Positions 25,669 to 33,826 of a DNA stretch of 64,000 nt are shown piece after piece. How positions within the stretch are numbered: the stretch's first letter is position 1; each line of letters starts with the position of its first letter. This DNA is from Sulfidibacterium sp036244975. GTDB lineage: Bacteria > Bacteroidota > Bacteroidia > Bacteroidales > F082. The notes under the pieces were generated by a model. It searched no databases. It was not told where the DNA came from and saw only the letters and a program-made list of their open reading frames with translations. Location: assembly GCA_036244975.1 (NCBI GenBank), contig BTTE01000001.1, forward strand, positions 68,833 to 132,832, in the 5' to 3' direction. The position numbers and the translations under genes were made by a program.

Positions 25669-26709
25669 ATGACAATAACAAGACAGCAGGTGGTAAATGC
25701 GCTGAAACAGGTTATCTTTTTTGCCAAGAAGGATAACATTGTTGACCTGAACATGGTTCAGGACATTTCCATCAAAGGAAAAGAGATTAAGGTAACCGTT
25801 GTTTTTGAAAAATTAGATGACCCGGCAGTGGGAATTATCAATAATTCAGTGGCTAAAACTTTAAAAATCGAATTGGGAGACGATATCACCGTTGACGTGA
25901 AACCGGTGGCTGATGATACGCCGGGACCCCTTTCGGGCGTGAAAAATATCATTGCCGTTATTTCCGGAAAAGGTGGTGTAGGCAAATCAACGGTAGCTGC
26001 CAACCTCGCCGTTTCGCTGGCAAAAAGCGGAAGTAAAGTAGGCATACTGGATGCTGACGTGCTGGGGCCATCCGTCCCCATTATGTTTAACGTGGAAGAC
26101 GGCCAGCCCAAGGTGATGGAGAGAAAAGGAAAACCGGTTTTGATACCGCTGGAAAATTATGGTATTAAAATTCTGTCCATTGGCTTTTTCGTGAAACCCG
26201 AACAGGCGCTCATGTGGCGCGGTGCCATGGCAAACAATGCTTTTAATCAGCTTATGACCGATTCAGAATGGGGCGAACTCGACTTTCTCGTCATCGATAT
26301 GCCACCCGGAACCGGCGACATTCAGTTAACGCTGGCACAAAGTTACAACATCAAAGGTGCCGTGCTGGTTACCACTCCCCAGAAAGTAGCCACTGCCGAC
26401 GTGCGTCGTGCCGCCATGATGTACCGCCAGGAAAAACTGACCATTCCGCTGTTGGGAATTATCGAAAACATGTCCTATTTTACTCCGGACGATATGCCGG
26501 ACAAAAAATACTATATTTTCGGTCAGGGCGCCAGCGACCAGCTTGCTAACGAACTGAGCATTAAAATATTGGGGCGTATTCCCATTGAAGCTAAGATTTC
26601 GGAAACAGGTGACAAAGGCATGCCGATTTCACTAATGAACGGCACACCGGTTACAAAAGCCTTTGCTGAAATAGCCCAAAAGCTAAAAGCAGAAGTGGCC
26701 GAACTCTAA
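25669..26709 (+). CDS. Mrp/NBP35-type iron-sulfur cluster carrier ATPase
   Basis: A P-loop scaffold or carrier that transfers Fe-S clusters to target proteins. The 346 residues have an N-terminal MIP18/DUF59-like domain (about 1-90). The deviant Walker A ISGKGGVGKST follows (residues about 98-108), then LDADVLGPSVP and VIDMPPGTGD. The C-terminal CxxC that binds the cluster in most Mrp proteins, normally just after ENMSYF, is absent here (ENMSYFTPDDMPDKKYYIFG). This variant seems common in Bacteroidota, but it means the cluster site cannot be assumed. The NFU gene follows 44 bases later, which supports an Fe-S role. Confidence 0.9.
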   Translation: MTITRQQVVNALKQVIFFAKKDNIVDLNMVQDISIKGKEIKVTVVFEKLDDPAVGIINNSVAKTLKIELGDDITVDVKPVADDTPGPLSGVKNIIAVISGKGGVGKSTVAANLAVSLAKSGSKVGILDADVLGPSVPIMFNVEDGQPKVMERKGKPVLIPLENYGIKILSIGFFVKPEQALMWRGAMANNAFNQLMTDSEWGELDFLVIDMPPGTGDIQLTLAQSYNIKGAVLVTTPQKVATADVRRAAMMYRQEKLTIPLLGIIENMSYFTPDDMPDKKYYIFGQGASDQLANELSIKILGRIPIEAKISETGDKGMPISLMNGTPVTKAFAEIAQKLKAEVAEL

Positions 26710-26753
26710 GCATACCTTTTTCAGGAAATTTATCACACTTAAAAAAAGCTAAA

Positions 26754-27002
26754 ATGGAAAATGACAAGAGCAAACTCAATCAAAAAGTGCAAAATGTAAT
26801 TGATCAGGTGAGGCCCTATTTGCAACAGGATGGCGGGGATATCAATTTTATTGAAATTACCGATGACAACGTGGTAAACGTGGAGCTCATCGGCGCCTGT
26901 GGCGCATGCCCTTTTAGCACCATGACCCTGAAAAACGGTGTGGAAGCTACTTTGAAAAAAGTTATTCCTGAAATAAAAGAAGTCGTAGCCGTCAATTTGT
27001 AA
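26754..27002 (+). CDS. NifU-like (NFU domain) iron-sulfur scaffold protein
   Basis: 82 residues forming a stand-alone NFU domain: IDQVRPYLQQDGGDINF, then the cluster-binding Cys49-X2-Cys52 (GACGACPFS). It probably receives and delivers a [4Fe-4S] cluster between two subunits. It is placed directly after mrp and probably co-transcribed with it; a hairpin follows. Confidence 0.92.
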   Translation: MENDKSKLNQKVQNVIDQVRPYLQQDGGDINFIEITDDNVVNVELIGACGACPFSTMTLKNGVEATLKKVIPEIKEVVAVNL

Positions 27003-27021
27003 CGACACTCTTTTATTCCTG

Positions 27022-27068
27022 AGGCCTTTTTCTCATTTCACGGAAGTGGGAAAAAGGCTTTTTTTGTT
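27022..27068 (+). terminator. Terminator after the mrp-nfu unit
   Basis: GCCTTTTTCTC pairs with GGGAAAAAGGC, allowing one wobble, around a loop of about 14 bases and followed by T7. Confidence 0.7.
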
Positions 27069-27198
27069 TCATTCCACAATTACTTTTGACGTTGACACCA
27101 ATAATCCCCATGCTAAAAAGCATATTTCCGATAAAAAATCTTTTTCCTGTTTTGTTTGCTACATTCTTGTTACTTTTGTTATTCCAAAAACAGAAACT

Positions 27199-27927
27199 AT
27201 GGCAACAAAAATTATCCGGTTAGAAAAAATATCCAGATTTTATCAGGTAGGTTCAGAAATCGTTAAAGCCTTGCAAGAAGTTGATATATCCATAAATAAA
27301 AATGAATTTGTTGCCATGATGGGGCCTTCGGGTTCCGGAAAATCAACTTTGATGAACGTGTTAGGATGTCTGGACACACCTACCAGCGGGCATTATTTTC
27401 TGAACGATCTGGACGTCAGTAAGATGTCGGACAACGATCTGGCCGAGATACGAAACAAAGAAATTGGTTTTGTTTTTCAAACTTTCAACCTCCTGCCCCG
27501 CTCTACCGCCCTTGAGAATGTCATGCTTCCGCTGATTTATGCCGGAATATCCAAACAGGAGCGTATTCGTCGTGCAGAAGAGACGTTGGCCAGCGTACAG
27601 CTGGCCGACCGTATACATCACAGACCTAATGAATTATCGGGCGGGCAAAGGCAACGCGTTGCCTTAGCTCGTGCGCTGGTCAATAAACCATCGCTGATTT
27701 TGGCCGACGAGCCTACCGGCAACCTTGACTCAAAGACTTCCGTGGAAATTATCACCCTGCTCGAAGAAATTCACAAAATGGGAAATACCATCGTGCTGGT
27801 AACCCACGAAGAAGACATTGCCGAACATGCCCACCGGATTATACGACTCCGGGATGGAATAGTGGAAGAAGACAAACCTAATGAAAACATTATCAGCTAC
27901 AACGAGTTAAAAGCAGTCAACGTCTAA
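27199..27927 (+). CDS. ABC transporter ATP-binding protein (MacB/LolD type), orphan
   Basis: 242 residues from the ATG at 27199; an upstream in-frame extension has no family similarity and overlaps the preceding terminator. Walker A is GPSGSGKST (42-50), with Q-loop VFQTFNLLPR, signature LSGGQRQRVALARAL, Walker B LILADEPTGNLD and H-loop VTHE. The NLLPRSTALENVMLPL pattern is characteristic of MacB/LolD/FtsE-like ATPases that drive mechanotransmission or lipoprotein release. No FtsX/MacB-type permease is adjacent; a cobalamin adenosyltransferase gene follows after 15 bases. The partner permease must be elsewhere. Confidence 0.9.
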   Translation: MATKIIRLEKISRFYQVGSEIVKALQEVDISINKNEFVAMMGPSGSGKSTLMNVLGCLDTPTSGHYFLNDLDVSKMSDNDLAEIRNKEIGFVFQTFNLLPRSTALENVMLPLIYAGISKQERIRRAEETLASVQLADRIHHRPNELSGGQRQRVALARALVNKPSLILADEPTGNLDSKTSVEIITLLEEIHKMGNTIVLVTHEEDIAEHAHRIIRLRDGIVEEDKPNENIISYNELKAVNV

Positions 27928-27942
27928 GATAATGTTACGGTT

Positions 27943-28503
27943 ATGAATAAAAAACAGAAAATCTATACCAAAACCGGAGACAAAGGTCGTACTGCACTCA
28001 TTGGAGGTACCCGGGTTCCGAAATACGACAGTCGCATCGAAGCCTACGGTACAGTGGACGAGTTGAATTCGTACGTAGGGCTTATCCGCGATCAGAATAT
28101 TGACAACCGGAGCAAAGAGCTGCTACTGGAAATACAGGATCGCCTTTTTACCCTGGAGAGCAGTCTGGCACAGGATGGAAAATCTGTGGCACACGCTTTA
28201 CCAGGGTTGCTTGCCGCAGATGTGGAACTGCTGGAAAAGGAAATTGATAAAATGAACGAACAGCTTCCGGAGCTTACCGCTTTTATTCTTCCGGGAGGCC
28301 ATCCCACCGTCTCCTATTGTCATATCGCCCGTACCGTTTGCCGGCGTGCCGAACGCCTGACCATTCGCCTGAACGACGAGTTTCCCACTGATACACTGAA
28401 CATTCAATACCTCAACCGTCTTTCAGATTATTTTTTTGTTCTGGCCCGCAAGTTTTCCCTTGACCTGGGAATTCCAGAATCCCTCTGGAAACCACGTGTT
28501 TAA
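27943..28503 (+). CDS. Cob(I)alamin adenosyltransferase, PduO/MMAB type
   Basis: Transfers the adenosyl group of ATP to cob(I)alamin to give adenosylcobalamin, the cofactor of enzymes such as methylmalonyl-CoA mutase. The 186 residues show the N-terminal nucleotide-binding IYTKTGDKGRTALIGG (5-20) and the helical core with SRIEAYGTVDELNSYVG. The C-terminal signature is FILPGGHPTVSYCHIARTVCRRAER. It lies just downstream of an ABC ATPase, with no other cobalamin gene nearby. Confidence 0.93.
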   Translation: MNKKQKIYTKTGDKGRTALIGGTRVPKYDSRIEAYGTVDELNSYVGLIRDQNIDNRSKELLLEIQDRLFTLESSLAQDGKSVAHALPGLLAADVELLEKEIDKMNEQLPELTAFILPGGHPTVSYCHIARTVCRRAERLTIRLNDEFPTDTLNIQYLNRLSDYFFVLARKFSLDLGIPESLWKPRV

Positions 28504-28529
28504 GAAAAAGTAAAAAATTTTACTTTTTC
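28504..28529. terminator. AT-rich palindrome, probable terminator
   Basis: GAAAAAGTAAAA and TTTTACTTTTTC are perfect reverse complements with only AA between them, directly after the adenosyltransferase stop. The stem is weak (A-T rich) and lacks a long T-run, so termination is tentative. Confidence 0.4.
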
Positions 28530-28530
28530 G

Positions 28531-28559
28531 TTGCTCGTATTAAAAAAAATTTACTTTTG
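28531..28559 (+). promoter_or_regulatory. Promoter of the DUF2795 gene
   Basis: TTG (28531-28533), an 18-base spacer, then TACTTTTG (28552-28559), an exact TAnnTTTG -7 box. The ATG follows 29 bases later. Confidence 0.5.
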
Positions 28560-28588
28560 CAAAAAATTTAAATCATAATTTCTTAACC

Positions 28589-28810
28589 ATGTATTGGACA
28601 TTGGAATTAGCTTCAAAATTAGAGGACGCACCCTGGCCTGCTACCAAAGATGAATTAATTGAGTGGTGCCTTCGAACGGGGGTAACTTCCGAAGTTATCG
28701 AAAACCTGAAAGAACTTGAGATCGAAGACGAGGCTTTTGAAAAAATCGAAGACATTTGGCCGGAGTATCCCACCAAGGAAGACTTCTTTTTTAATGAAGA
28801 CGAGTATTAA
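28589..28810 (+). CDS. DUF2795 domain protein
   Basis: A very acidic 73-residue protein conserved in Bacteroidota. The N-terminal MYWTLELASKLEDAPWPATKDELIEWC and following helical part fit DUF2795. The C-terminus is aspartate/glutamate rich (FFFNEDEY). It has its own promoter and terminator, which suggests strong independent expression. No function is established for the family in these organisms. Confidence 0.8.
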   Translation: MYWTLELASKLEDAPWPATKDELIEWCLRTGVTSEVIENLKELEIEDEAFEKIEDIWPEYPTKEDFFFNEDEY

Positions 28811-28831
28811 AGAAACCTGAAAGAAATTTGA

Positions 28832-28859
28832 AAGTCGCTTTACAGGGCGGCTTTTTTTG
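28832..28859 (+). terminator. Terminator of the DUF2795 gene
   Basis: AAGTCGC pairs with GCGGCTT (one G-U) around TTTACAGG and is followed by a T-run. Confidence 0.7.
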
Positions 28860-29004
28860 TATCCATCATGTAGTGGCACTTAACAAAACGAAAAAAGATA
28901 AACACCACAGTGTTAGCATATTCAATGGTAACCAGATAACTATTGGTAACCATATATTTTATCCATAATTACCCTGAAAAATATCTTTCGTGAAAATTTT
29001 ACCT

Positions 29005-29012
29005 TATTTTTG
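29005..29012 (+). promoter_or_regulatory. Candidate -7 box for mvaA
   Basis: TATTTTTG, matching TAnnTTTG, 34 bases before the HMG-CoA reductase ATG. The -33 element is not clear. Confidence 0.4.
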
Positions 29013-29046
29013 TCAAATACAAAAAAGCAGCTGGTAAATTTGCCTT

Positions 29047-30387
29047 ATGCCATATAGACGTAAAAGAGACCTTATCATTAAAGGCTTTTCCAAATTATTG
29101 AAAGAGGATAAGCTAAAGATTGTTGCCGAGTTGATGGACAACCAGTTCGAAACGATTGAATTATTGAAAAGTTTCTGGTATGCCGATACGGAAAAACAGA
29201 AGATTTTTGATGAATTCAGTGAAAATACCATTACCAATTTTTACATTCCTTACGGTATTGCTCCCAATGTAATGGTAAACGGCAGAACCTATCTCGTACC
29301 CATGGTTATTGAGGAAAGCTCTGTAGTTGCTGCCGCCTCCTCCGCTGCACGCTTTTGGTCGGAACGCGGTGGTTTTCATGCCGAGGTTAAAGACACGGTG
29401 AAGGTTGGGCAAATTCATTTTCAGTGGTGTGGAGAAAAAGAAAAACTTGTCAGTGTCTTTGACGAATTGAAGCAGCGTTTTCGTGAAAAAACCAGGGCGA
29501 TAACCGCCAACATGGAAAAACGTGGAGGCGGTATCCTTGATTTTGAACTGGTGGATATGCGTAACAGGCTGGAAAATTACTACCAAATTAATATTACATT
29601 CGAAACCATAGATTCCATGGGCGCCAATTTTATCAATTCCTGCCTTGAAGAATCAGCAAAAGCCCTTCGGGAATTTATAAAAACCCACCCTGCTTTCGAG
29701 GGAAAAGAAAAAGAGGTTGTTATCATCATGTCCATTCTTTCCAACTACACCCCTGACTGTCTTGTAAAAGTATGGGTAGAATGTGATTTTAAAGACCTCG
29801 AAAATATTGACACTTCCCTTACGGGAGAAGAATTTGCCCGTAAGTTTGAAACAGCGGTTAAAATTGCGGAAATTGATACTTTTCGTGCCACGACACATAA
29901 CAAAGGTATTTTCAATGGTATAGATGCGGTAGCCATTGCCACAGGCAATGATTTCCGGGCCATTGAAGCTGCAGGACACGCATACGCCTCCAAAGACGGG
30001 CACTACAAAAGCCTGTCGCATGTGGAGATAAAAAACGGCCGGTTTAAATACCGGATTGAGCTGCCGCTGGCGCTCGGAACTGTTGGCGGACTTACCTCTT
30101 TGCACCCACTGGCCAAACATTCGCTGGAGATGTTGGGAAAACCTTCGGCAAAAGAGTTGATGATGATTACAGCCACGCTGGGCATGGCCAACAATTTTGC
30201 TGCCGTTCGTTCACTCGTTACCAAAGGTATTCAGCAAGGGCACATGAAAATGCATTTGATGAATATTTTAAACCATTTCAAGGCCTCGAAAAGTGAAAAA
30301 GAAAAAGCATTGAATTACTTTTCCGGCCACAAAGTATCCTTTGCCGAAGTGGGTGAATTTATTAAAAACCTTCGTCTCTCCGGATAA
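29047..30387 (+). CDS. mvaA: Hydroxymethylglutaryl-CoA reductase, class II
   Basis: Interconverts HMG-CoA and mevalonate, the committing step of the mevalonate isoprenoid pathway. The 446 residues have the substrate-binding glutamate in VIEESSVVAAASSAA (Glu89/Glu90), the DSMGANFINSC motif (189-199) and the TTHNKGIFNGIDAVAIATGND segment carrying the catalytic lysine. They also have LALGTVGG and a late HMKMH region. The lack of an N-terminal membrane domain and the bacterial-type DSMGAN place it in class II. Class II enzymes were first described as degradative, but in Bacteroidota they serve biosynthesis. The stop overlaps the start of a GHMP kinase gene (TAATG). Confidence 0.93.
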   Translation: MPYRRKRDLIIKGFSKLLKEDKLKIVAELMDNQFETIELLKSFWYADTEKQKIFDEFSENTITNFYIPYGIAPNVMVNGRTYLVPMVIEESSVVAAASSAARFWSERGGFHAEVKDTVKVGQIHFQWCGEKEKLVSVFDELKQRFREKTRAITANMEKRGGGILDFELVDMRNRLENYYQINITFETIDSMGANFINSCLEESAKALREFIKTHPAFEGKEKEVVIIMSILSNYTPDCLVKVWVECDFKDLENIDTSLTGEEFARKFETAVKIAEIDTFRATTHNKGIFNGIDAVAIATGNDFRAIEAAGHAYASKDGHYKSLSHVEIKNGRFKYRIELPLALGTVGGLTSLHPLAKHSLEMLGKPSAKELMMITATLGMANNFAAVRSLVTKGIQQGHMKMHLMNILNHFKASKSEKEKALNYFSGHKVSFAEVGEFIKNLRLSG

Positions 30388-31322
30388 TGCAACAACAACA
30401 GACATGGTACGCACACGGCAAACTCCTGATTACGGGTGAGTACCTGGTTATGCAGGGCGCTCGTGCTTTGGCCGTTCCGGTGAACCGCGGACAGCATTTA
30501 CAGGTTGTTTCCGCTTCCGCTGAAAACGGCGCCCGGTTGCTCTGGACAGCGCTAAAACCGGACGGTCTTTGGTTTCGGGCCGAAGTTGAATTACCCACAC
30601 TGCAGATTATAAAAACAACGGATAAAACACTGACGAAGAAACTAATAGAAATTTTTACTGTTATCCGCTATTTTGCTCCGGCATTTCTTGATGGCCGGAA
30701 AAGCTACAAAGTGGAAACGTATTTGGAGTTTGATGTGGAATTTGGTTTTGGTTCCAGTTCCACGCTCATTTCCAACCTTGCTTTCTGGGCCGGTATTAAC
30801 CCGTTTGATCTGCAACGAAAAGCCCTTGGAGGTTCGGGTTATGATGTGGCCTGCGCCCGGGCGGAAAAGCCTGTTTTTTATCAGCTGATAAACGGAAAAC
30901 CGGTGGTTGAGCCTGTTGCATGGTCACCGTCGTTTAAAACCCGGCTCTATTTTGTTTATCTCGGTCAAAAGCAACGAAGCGATGAAAGTATTGCGCAGTT
31001 CAAAAAGAGCGCTGTTTACAGCGAAAGCAATATCCACAACATTTCGGCTATCGGCGAAAATCTTGTGAAAACGGATAATCTAAAGGATTTTGAAAACCTT
31101 CTCTGCGAACACGAAGAAATAATGTCTGCCATATTGGGAATTGCACCCGTGAAAGAGCGTCTTTTCAAAGGACATTCGGGTGTTGTAAAATCATTGGGAG
31201 CCTGGGGCGGCGATTTTGTACTCATTACGAATCACGGCACAGGCAAAGCCTTCAGGGAACAGATGAAAAACATGGGGTTTAACACGGTATTTTCGTGGGA
31301 CGAACTTGTGTTGAAAAAGTAA
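30387..31322 (+). CDS. GYDIA-type GHMP kinase (mevalonate-pathway kinase-like)
   Basis: A GHMP-superfamily kinase of 311 residues. The N-terminal AHGKLLITGEYLVM resembles mevalonate kinases, the phosphate loop is EFGFGSSSTL (about 119-127), and GGSGYDVACA (149-158) is the variant of the GYDIA motif that names the family. The late GAWGGDFVLITN matches the third GHMP motif. Family knowledge and the one-base overlap with the HMG-CoA reductase gene point to phosphorylation of mevalonate or phosphomevalonate. The exact substrate is inferred. Confidence 0.88.
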   Translation: MQQQQTWYAHGKLLITGEYLVMQGARALAVPVNRGQHLQVVSASAENGARLLWTALKPDGLWFRAEVELPTLQIIKTTDKTLTKKLIEIFTVIRYFAPAFLDGRKSYKVETYLEFDVEFGFGSSSTLISNLAFWAGINPFDLQRKALGGSGYDVACARAEKPVFYQLINGKPVVEPVAWSPSFKTRLYFVYLGQKQRSDESIAQFKKSAVYSESNIHNISAIGENLVKTDNLKDFENLLCEHEEIMSAILGIAPVKERLFKGHSGVVKSLGAWGGDFVLITNHGTGKAFREQMKNMGFNTVFSWDELVLKK

Positions 31323-31345
31323 TTCCAAATTCATTCCAAAAGACT

Positions 31346-32428
31346 TTACAAACCCATCTTTGATACTGCAAAAGCATAAGCTCCCACGGCCACGGCATCG
31401 CTGGTTCCCAGCCGGCTGATACCCACGGCAATTTTTTTCTGCGGGTAGTAAACCTGCGTTTTGTCAGAAAAAGGAACTGCTAAAATCCGGGATTCATCCT
31501 TTAAAAAAGCAGCTTTTTCCACAGTACTTTCCCAATTGTAAGCCGTCAGTTCCATGCGTGGCATCCGGCTGCTATCGACTTTAAGAAAAGTGCTGTTCAT
31601 TTGCTCCAGGGCTGTTGGCAGAAAAAGAGAATAAGCACCCGAAAGCCCGCCACCAATAACCACACAACTGTCGGTAAGACTCACCACATTGGCCAAAGCA
31701 TCGCCGAGTACGAGCCCAAATGTTTTCCATGCTTCCACGGCAGCAGCTTTGTTTCCTTCTTTTTTCCCCAAACCTACCAGAAAAATTTCAAAAGGTATTG
31801 GCGTTTTCTCTACCGGAATACCACCTGCTTCGGCATACAAATGGCGAATTCCACGAATGCTCAGCACCTCTTCCACACTTTGTCTGCGGTTTAAAGAATT
31901 GCTCATGCGGTTAACTTCGGCAGCTGCCGAGTTATCGCCGCCAAAAAGCTTACCGTTAACCACAATACCGCCGCCGAAACCCGTTCCGAGCGTTACACCA
32001 AGCAAATTGTGGTATTCTCTTTTGCTTTCTCTGTTTATTTCTCTTAGATATCCTTCAATAGCCTCACCCAAAGCAAACAAATCGCCGTCGTTATTGATAA
32101 AGACAGGAATTTTAAAAATTTCTTCCAGCATTTTGGCCAGAGGAATCCCATCCATGAAAAAAGGAAGGTTTTCCAGATCGCCGATAATCCCGTTTTCATA
32201 ATCAGCAGGTCCCGGAAAACAAAGGCTTATGGCACGTGCCTTCATCTTCACTAGTTGCTGTAATTCGGAAAACCCCCTGATGACTTTTTTTAAAAAATCT
32301 TCGAGGTTTTCGGAAAGAGCAGGTAAATGAACTTTCTGTTTGTGAATTTGTCTGTTTTGTACAGCCGAAAAAACCAAATTAGTTCCCCCGGCATCCAATG
32401 TAAGGATGATTGTTTTTTCCCCGCTCAT
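31346..32428 (-). CDS. ROK-family protein without the zinc motif
   Basis: 360 residues from the ATG at 32428. The ASKHA phosphate loop LDAGGTNLVFS (11-21) is present, with FPGPADYE and a catalytic-Asp region NNDGDLFALGE (Asp114) close to the ROK form ENDANAAALGE. TLGTGFGGGIVVNG (147-160) follows. However, the usual ExGH is EVNRM (from Glu171), losing the sugar/zinc-binding histidine, and the CxCGxxGCxE zinc cluster is absent (NRRQSVEEVLS in its place). It may phosphorylate a sugar other than glucose or N-acetylhexosamine. It is the last gene of a minus-strand run with a PPi-type phosphofructokinase, aspartate kinase and fbp. Confidence 0.82.
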   Translation of the reverse strand: MSGEKTIILTLDAGGTNLVFSAVQNRQIHKQKVHLPALSENLEDFLKKVIRGFSELQQLVKMKARAISLCFPGPADYENGIIGDLENLPFFMDGIPLAKMLEEIFKIPVFINNDGDLFALGEAIEGYLREINRESKREYHNLLGVTLGTGFGGGIVVNGKLFGGDNSAAAEVNRMSNSLNRRQSVEEVLSIRGIRHLYAEAGGIPVEKTPIPFEIFLVGLGKKEGNKAAAVEAWKTFGLVLGDALANVVSLTDSCVVIGGGLSGAYSLFLPTALEQMNSTFLKVDSSRMPRMELTAYNWESTVEKAAFLKDESRILAVPFSDKTQVYYPQKKIAVGISRLGTSDAVAVGAYAFAVSKMGL

Positions 32429-32537
32429 ATTTTTATCTGTTTTCGGTTTCAAAAATAGAAAAAAAAGGAACAAAACCAGGTAAGTTCGTTGTTTTAAACT
32501 TCCGGGCTACTTATGAGCTTTCACCATTCACCAATCC

Positions 32538-33755
32538 TCACCATCCCAGAATATTCCTGAAGTCGTAATCTTTCGGATTATCTAGGTATGCTTTGGCCTC
32601 TTCGTAATCGCCGGGTTCAATAAATTGGAGGCCGTGTTCAAAGACGAGTTTTGGTTTTTCGCCTTCAATGTTTACCAGGCGGGGCATAATTTTTCCGGAA
32701 GCATCCGAAACATCTTCGAGATAGAGCGGGCTTATTTTCCCGGAGCTGGAAGCCGTTACCATACAGCCTGTCCGTCCTTCGTCGAAAAGTTTTTTTACAC
32801 CATATCCGAGCAGCCCGCAATACATCAAATCGAAAGCTACAGGCGGAACACAACGCAGCTCGTAGCCCAGTTCTACCGGACGGCTTTTTACTTTTAAACC
32901 CAGTTTCTTTAGTCTGTTTTGCAGTAGTACATTAAAAATATGCGCTTTACTTACGTTTCCCAGCTCGGGATGGCCATGTTCATCGTAGGTAAAGTCAATG
33001 CCTGAGTTTTTGATTTCATCTTCCGACATAAAATGAAAAACCCCTTCGCTGACGATGGCCACACCGTAGCCAATGCCCAGAATTTTGCGCTTGACGATGG
33101 CCGAGATAATCAGTTTGATAATTCGGTCAAAAGTGATTTCTACTTTGTTAAACATTTCCGGAATAACAATCATGGGGAAATGGCAGGCAGCACCAATGCC
33201 GAAAGCGAGATGGCCGGCTTCGCGCCCCATGGCTGCCGTAACAAACCAGTTGCCGCTGGTACGGGCATCTTCATAAACGGTCTGGGCAATACGGACGCCC
33301 TCCTGTTTGGCTGACTGGTAACCGAAAGTTGGTGTGTTATCCGGAAGCGGAAGGTCGTTATCGATGGTTTTGGGGACGTGTATATTTTGGATGTTGATAT
33401 CATTCTTGCGCAGAAATTTGGAGATGCGATTGGCCGTCGAAGCCGTGTCATCACCACCAATGGTAACCAATAGCCTGACATTGTAATCAACAAAAAACCG
33501 CGTTGAAAACTCCGAATCTTTAGGTTTGAACCGACTCATCTTCAATGCCGAACCTCCTCTTCTGTGGATGTCATCAGCAAATTTGAAATCAACCTCCTGT
33601 ACATTGGGCTCCGCTGAAAACAGTCCTTTATAACCTTCGTGTATGCCCAGAACACGGTAGCCCGAATCAAGGAACGCCATAGCTACAGAGCTAATCACGG
33701 AGTTGATGCCCGGTGCCGGTCCTCCTCCGCACAAAATGGCAATTGTTTCTTTCAT
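32538..33755 (-). CDS. Phosphofructokinase, predicted pyrophosphate-dependent
   Basis: Phosphorylates fructose 6-phosphate. 405 residues from the ATG at 33755, with the PFK signature GGGPAPGINSVIS (10-22). The donor site is GGDDT with Asp103 in the position that is Gly in ATP enzymes, and Lys129 in PKTIDNDL. The Asp plus Lys combination is the established mark of PPi-dependent PFK, which is reversible. MGREAGHLAFG binds fructose 6-phosphate. Its neighbours are fbp and aspartate kinase. A second PFK at 43127 has the ATP-type glycine, so the genome appears to have both kinds. Confidence 0.88.
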   Translation of the reverse strand: MKETIAILCGGGPAPGINSVISSVAMAFLDSGYRVLGIHEGYKGLFSAEPNVQEVDFKFADDIHRRGGSALKMSRFKPKDSEFSTRFFVDYNVRLLVTIGGDDTASTANRISKFLRKNDINIQNIHVPKTIDNDLPLPDNTPTFGYQSAKQEGVRIAQTVYEDARTSGNWFVTAAMGREAGHLAFGIGAACHFPMIVIPEMFNKVEITFDRIIKLIISAIVKRKILGIGYGVAIVSEGVFHFMSEDEIKNSGIDFTYDEHGHPELGNVSKAHIFNVLLQNRLKKLGLKVKSRPVELGYELRCVPPVAFDLMYCGLLGYGVKKLFDEGRTGCMVTASSSGKISPLYLEDVSDASGKIMPRLVNIEGEKPKLVFEHGLQFIEPGDYEEAKAYLDNPKDYDFRNILGW

Positions 33756-33775
33756 AACATTGAATTTCTGAGCCA

Positions 33776-33783
33776 CAAAGATA
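33776..33783 (-). promoter_or_regulatory. Candidate -7 box for the PPi-type PFK gene
   Basis: On the minus strand this is TATCTTTG, matching TAnnTTTG, 20 bases before the ATG at 33755. It lies in the 71-base gap after the aspartate kinase gene, so the PFK may have its own promoter. Confidence 0.4.
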
Positions 33784-33826
33784 GAAAATGCCGGCAAGTC
33801 TTGTCCTTAGGAAAAGAAATATTTGT

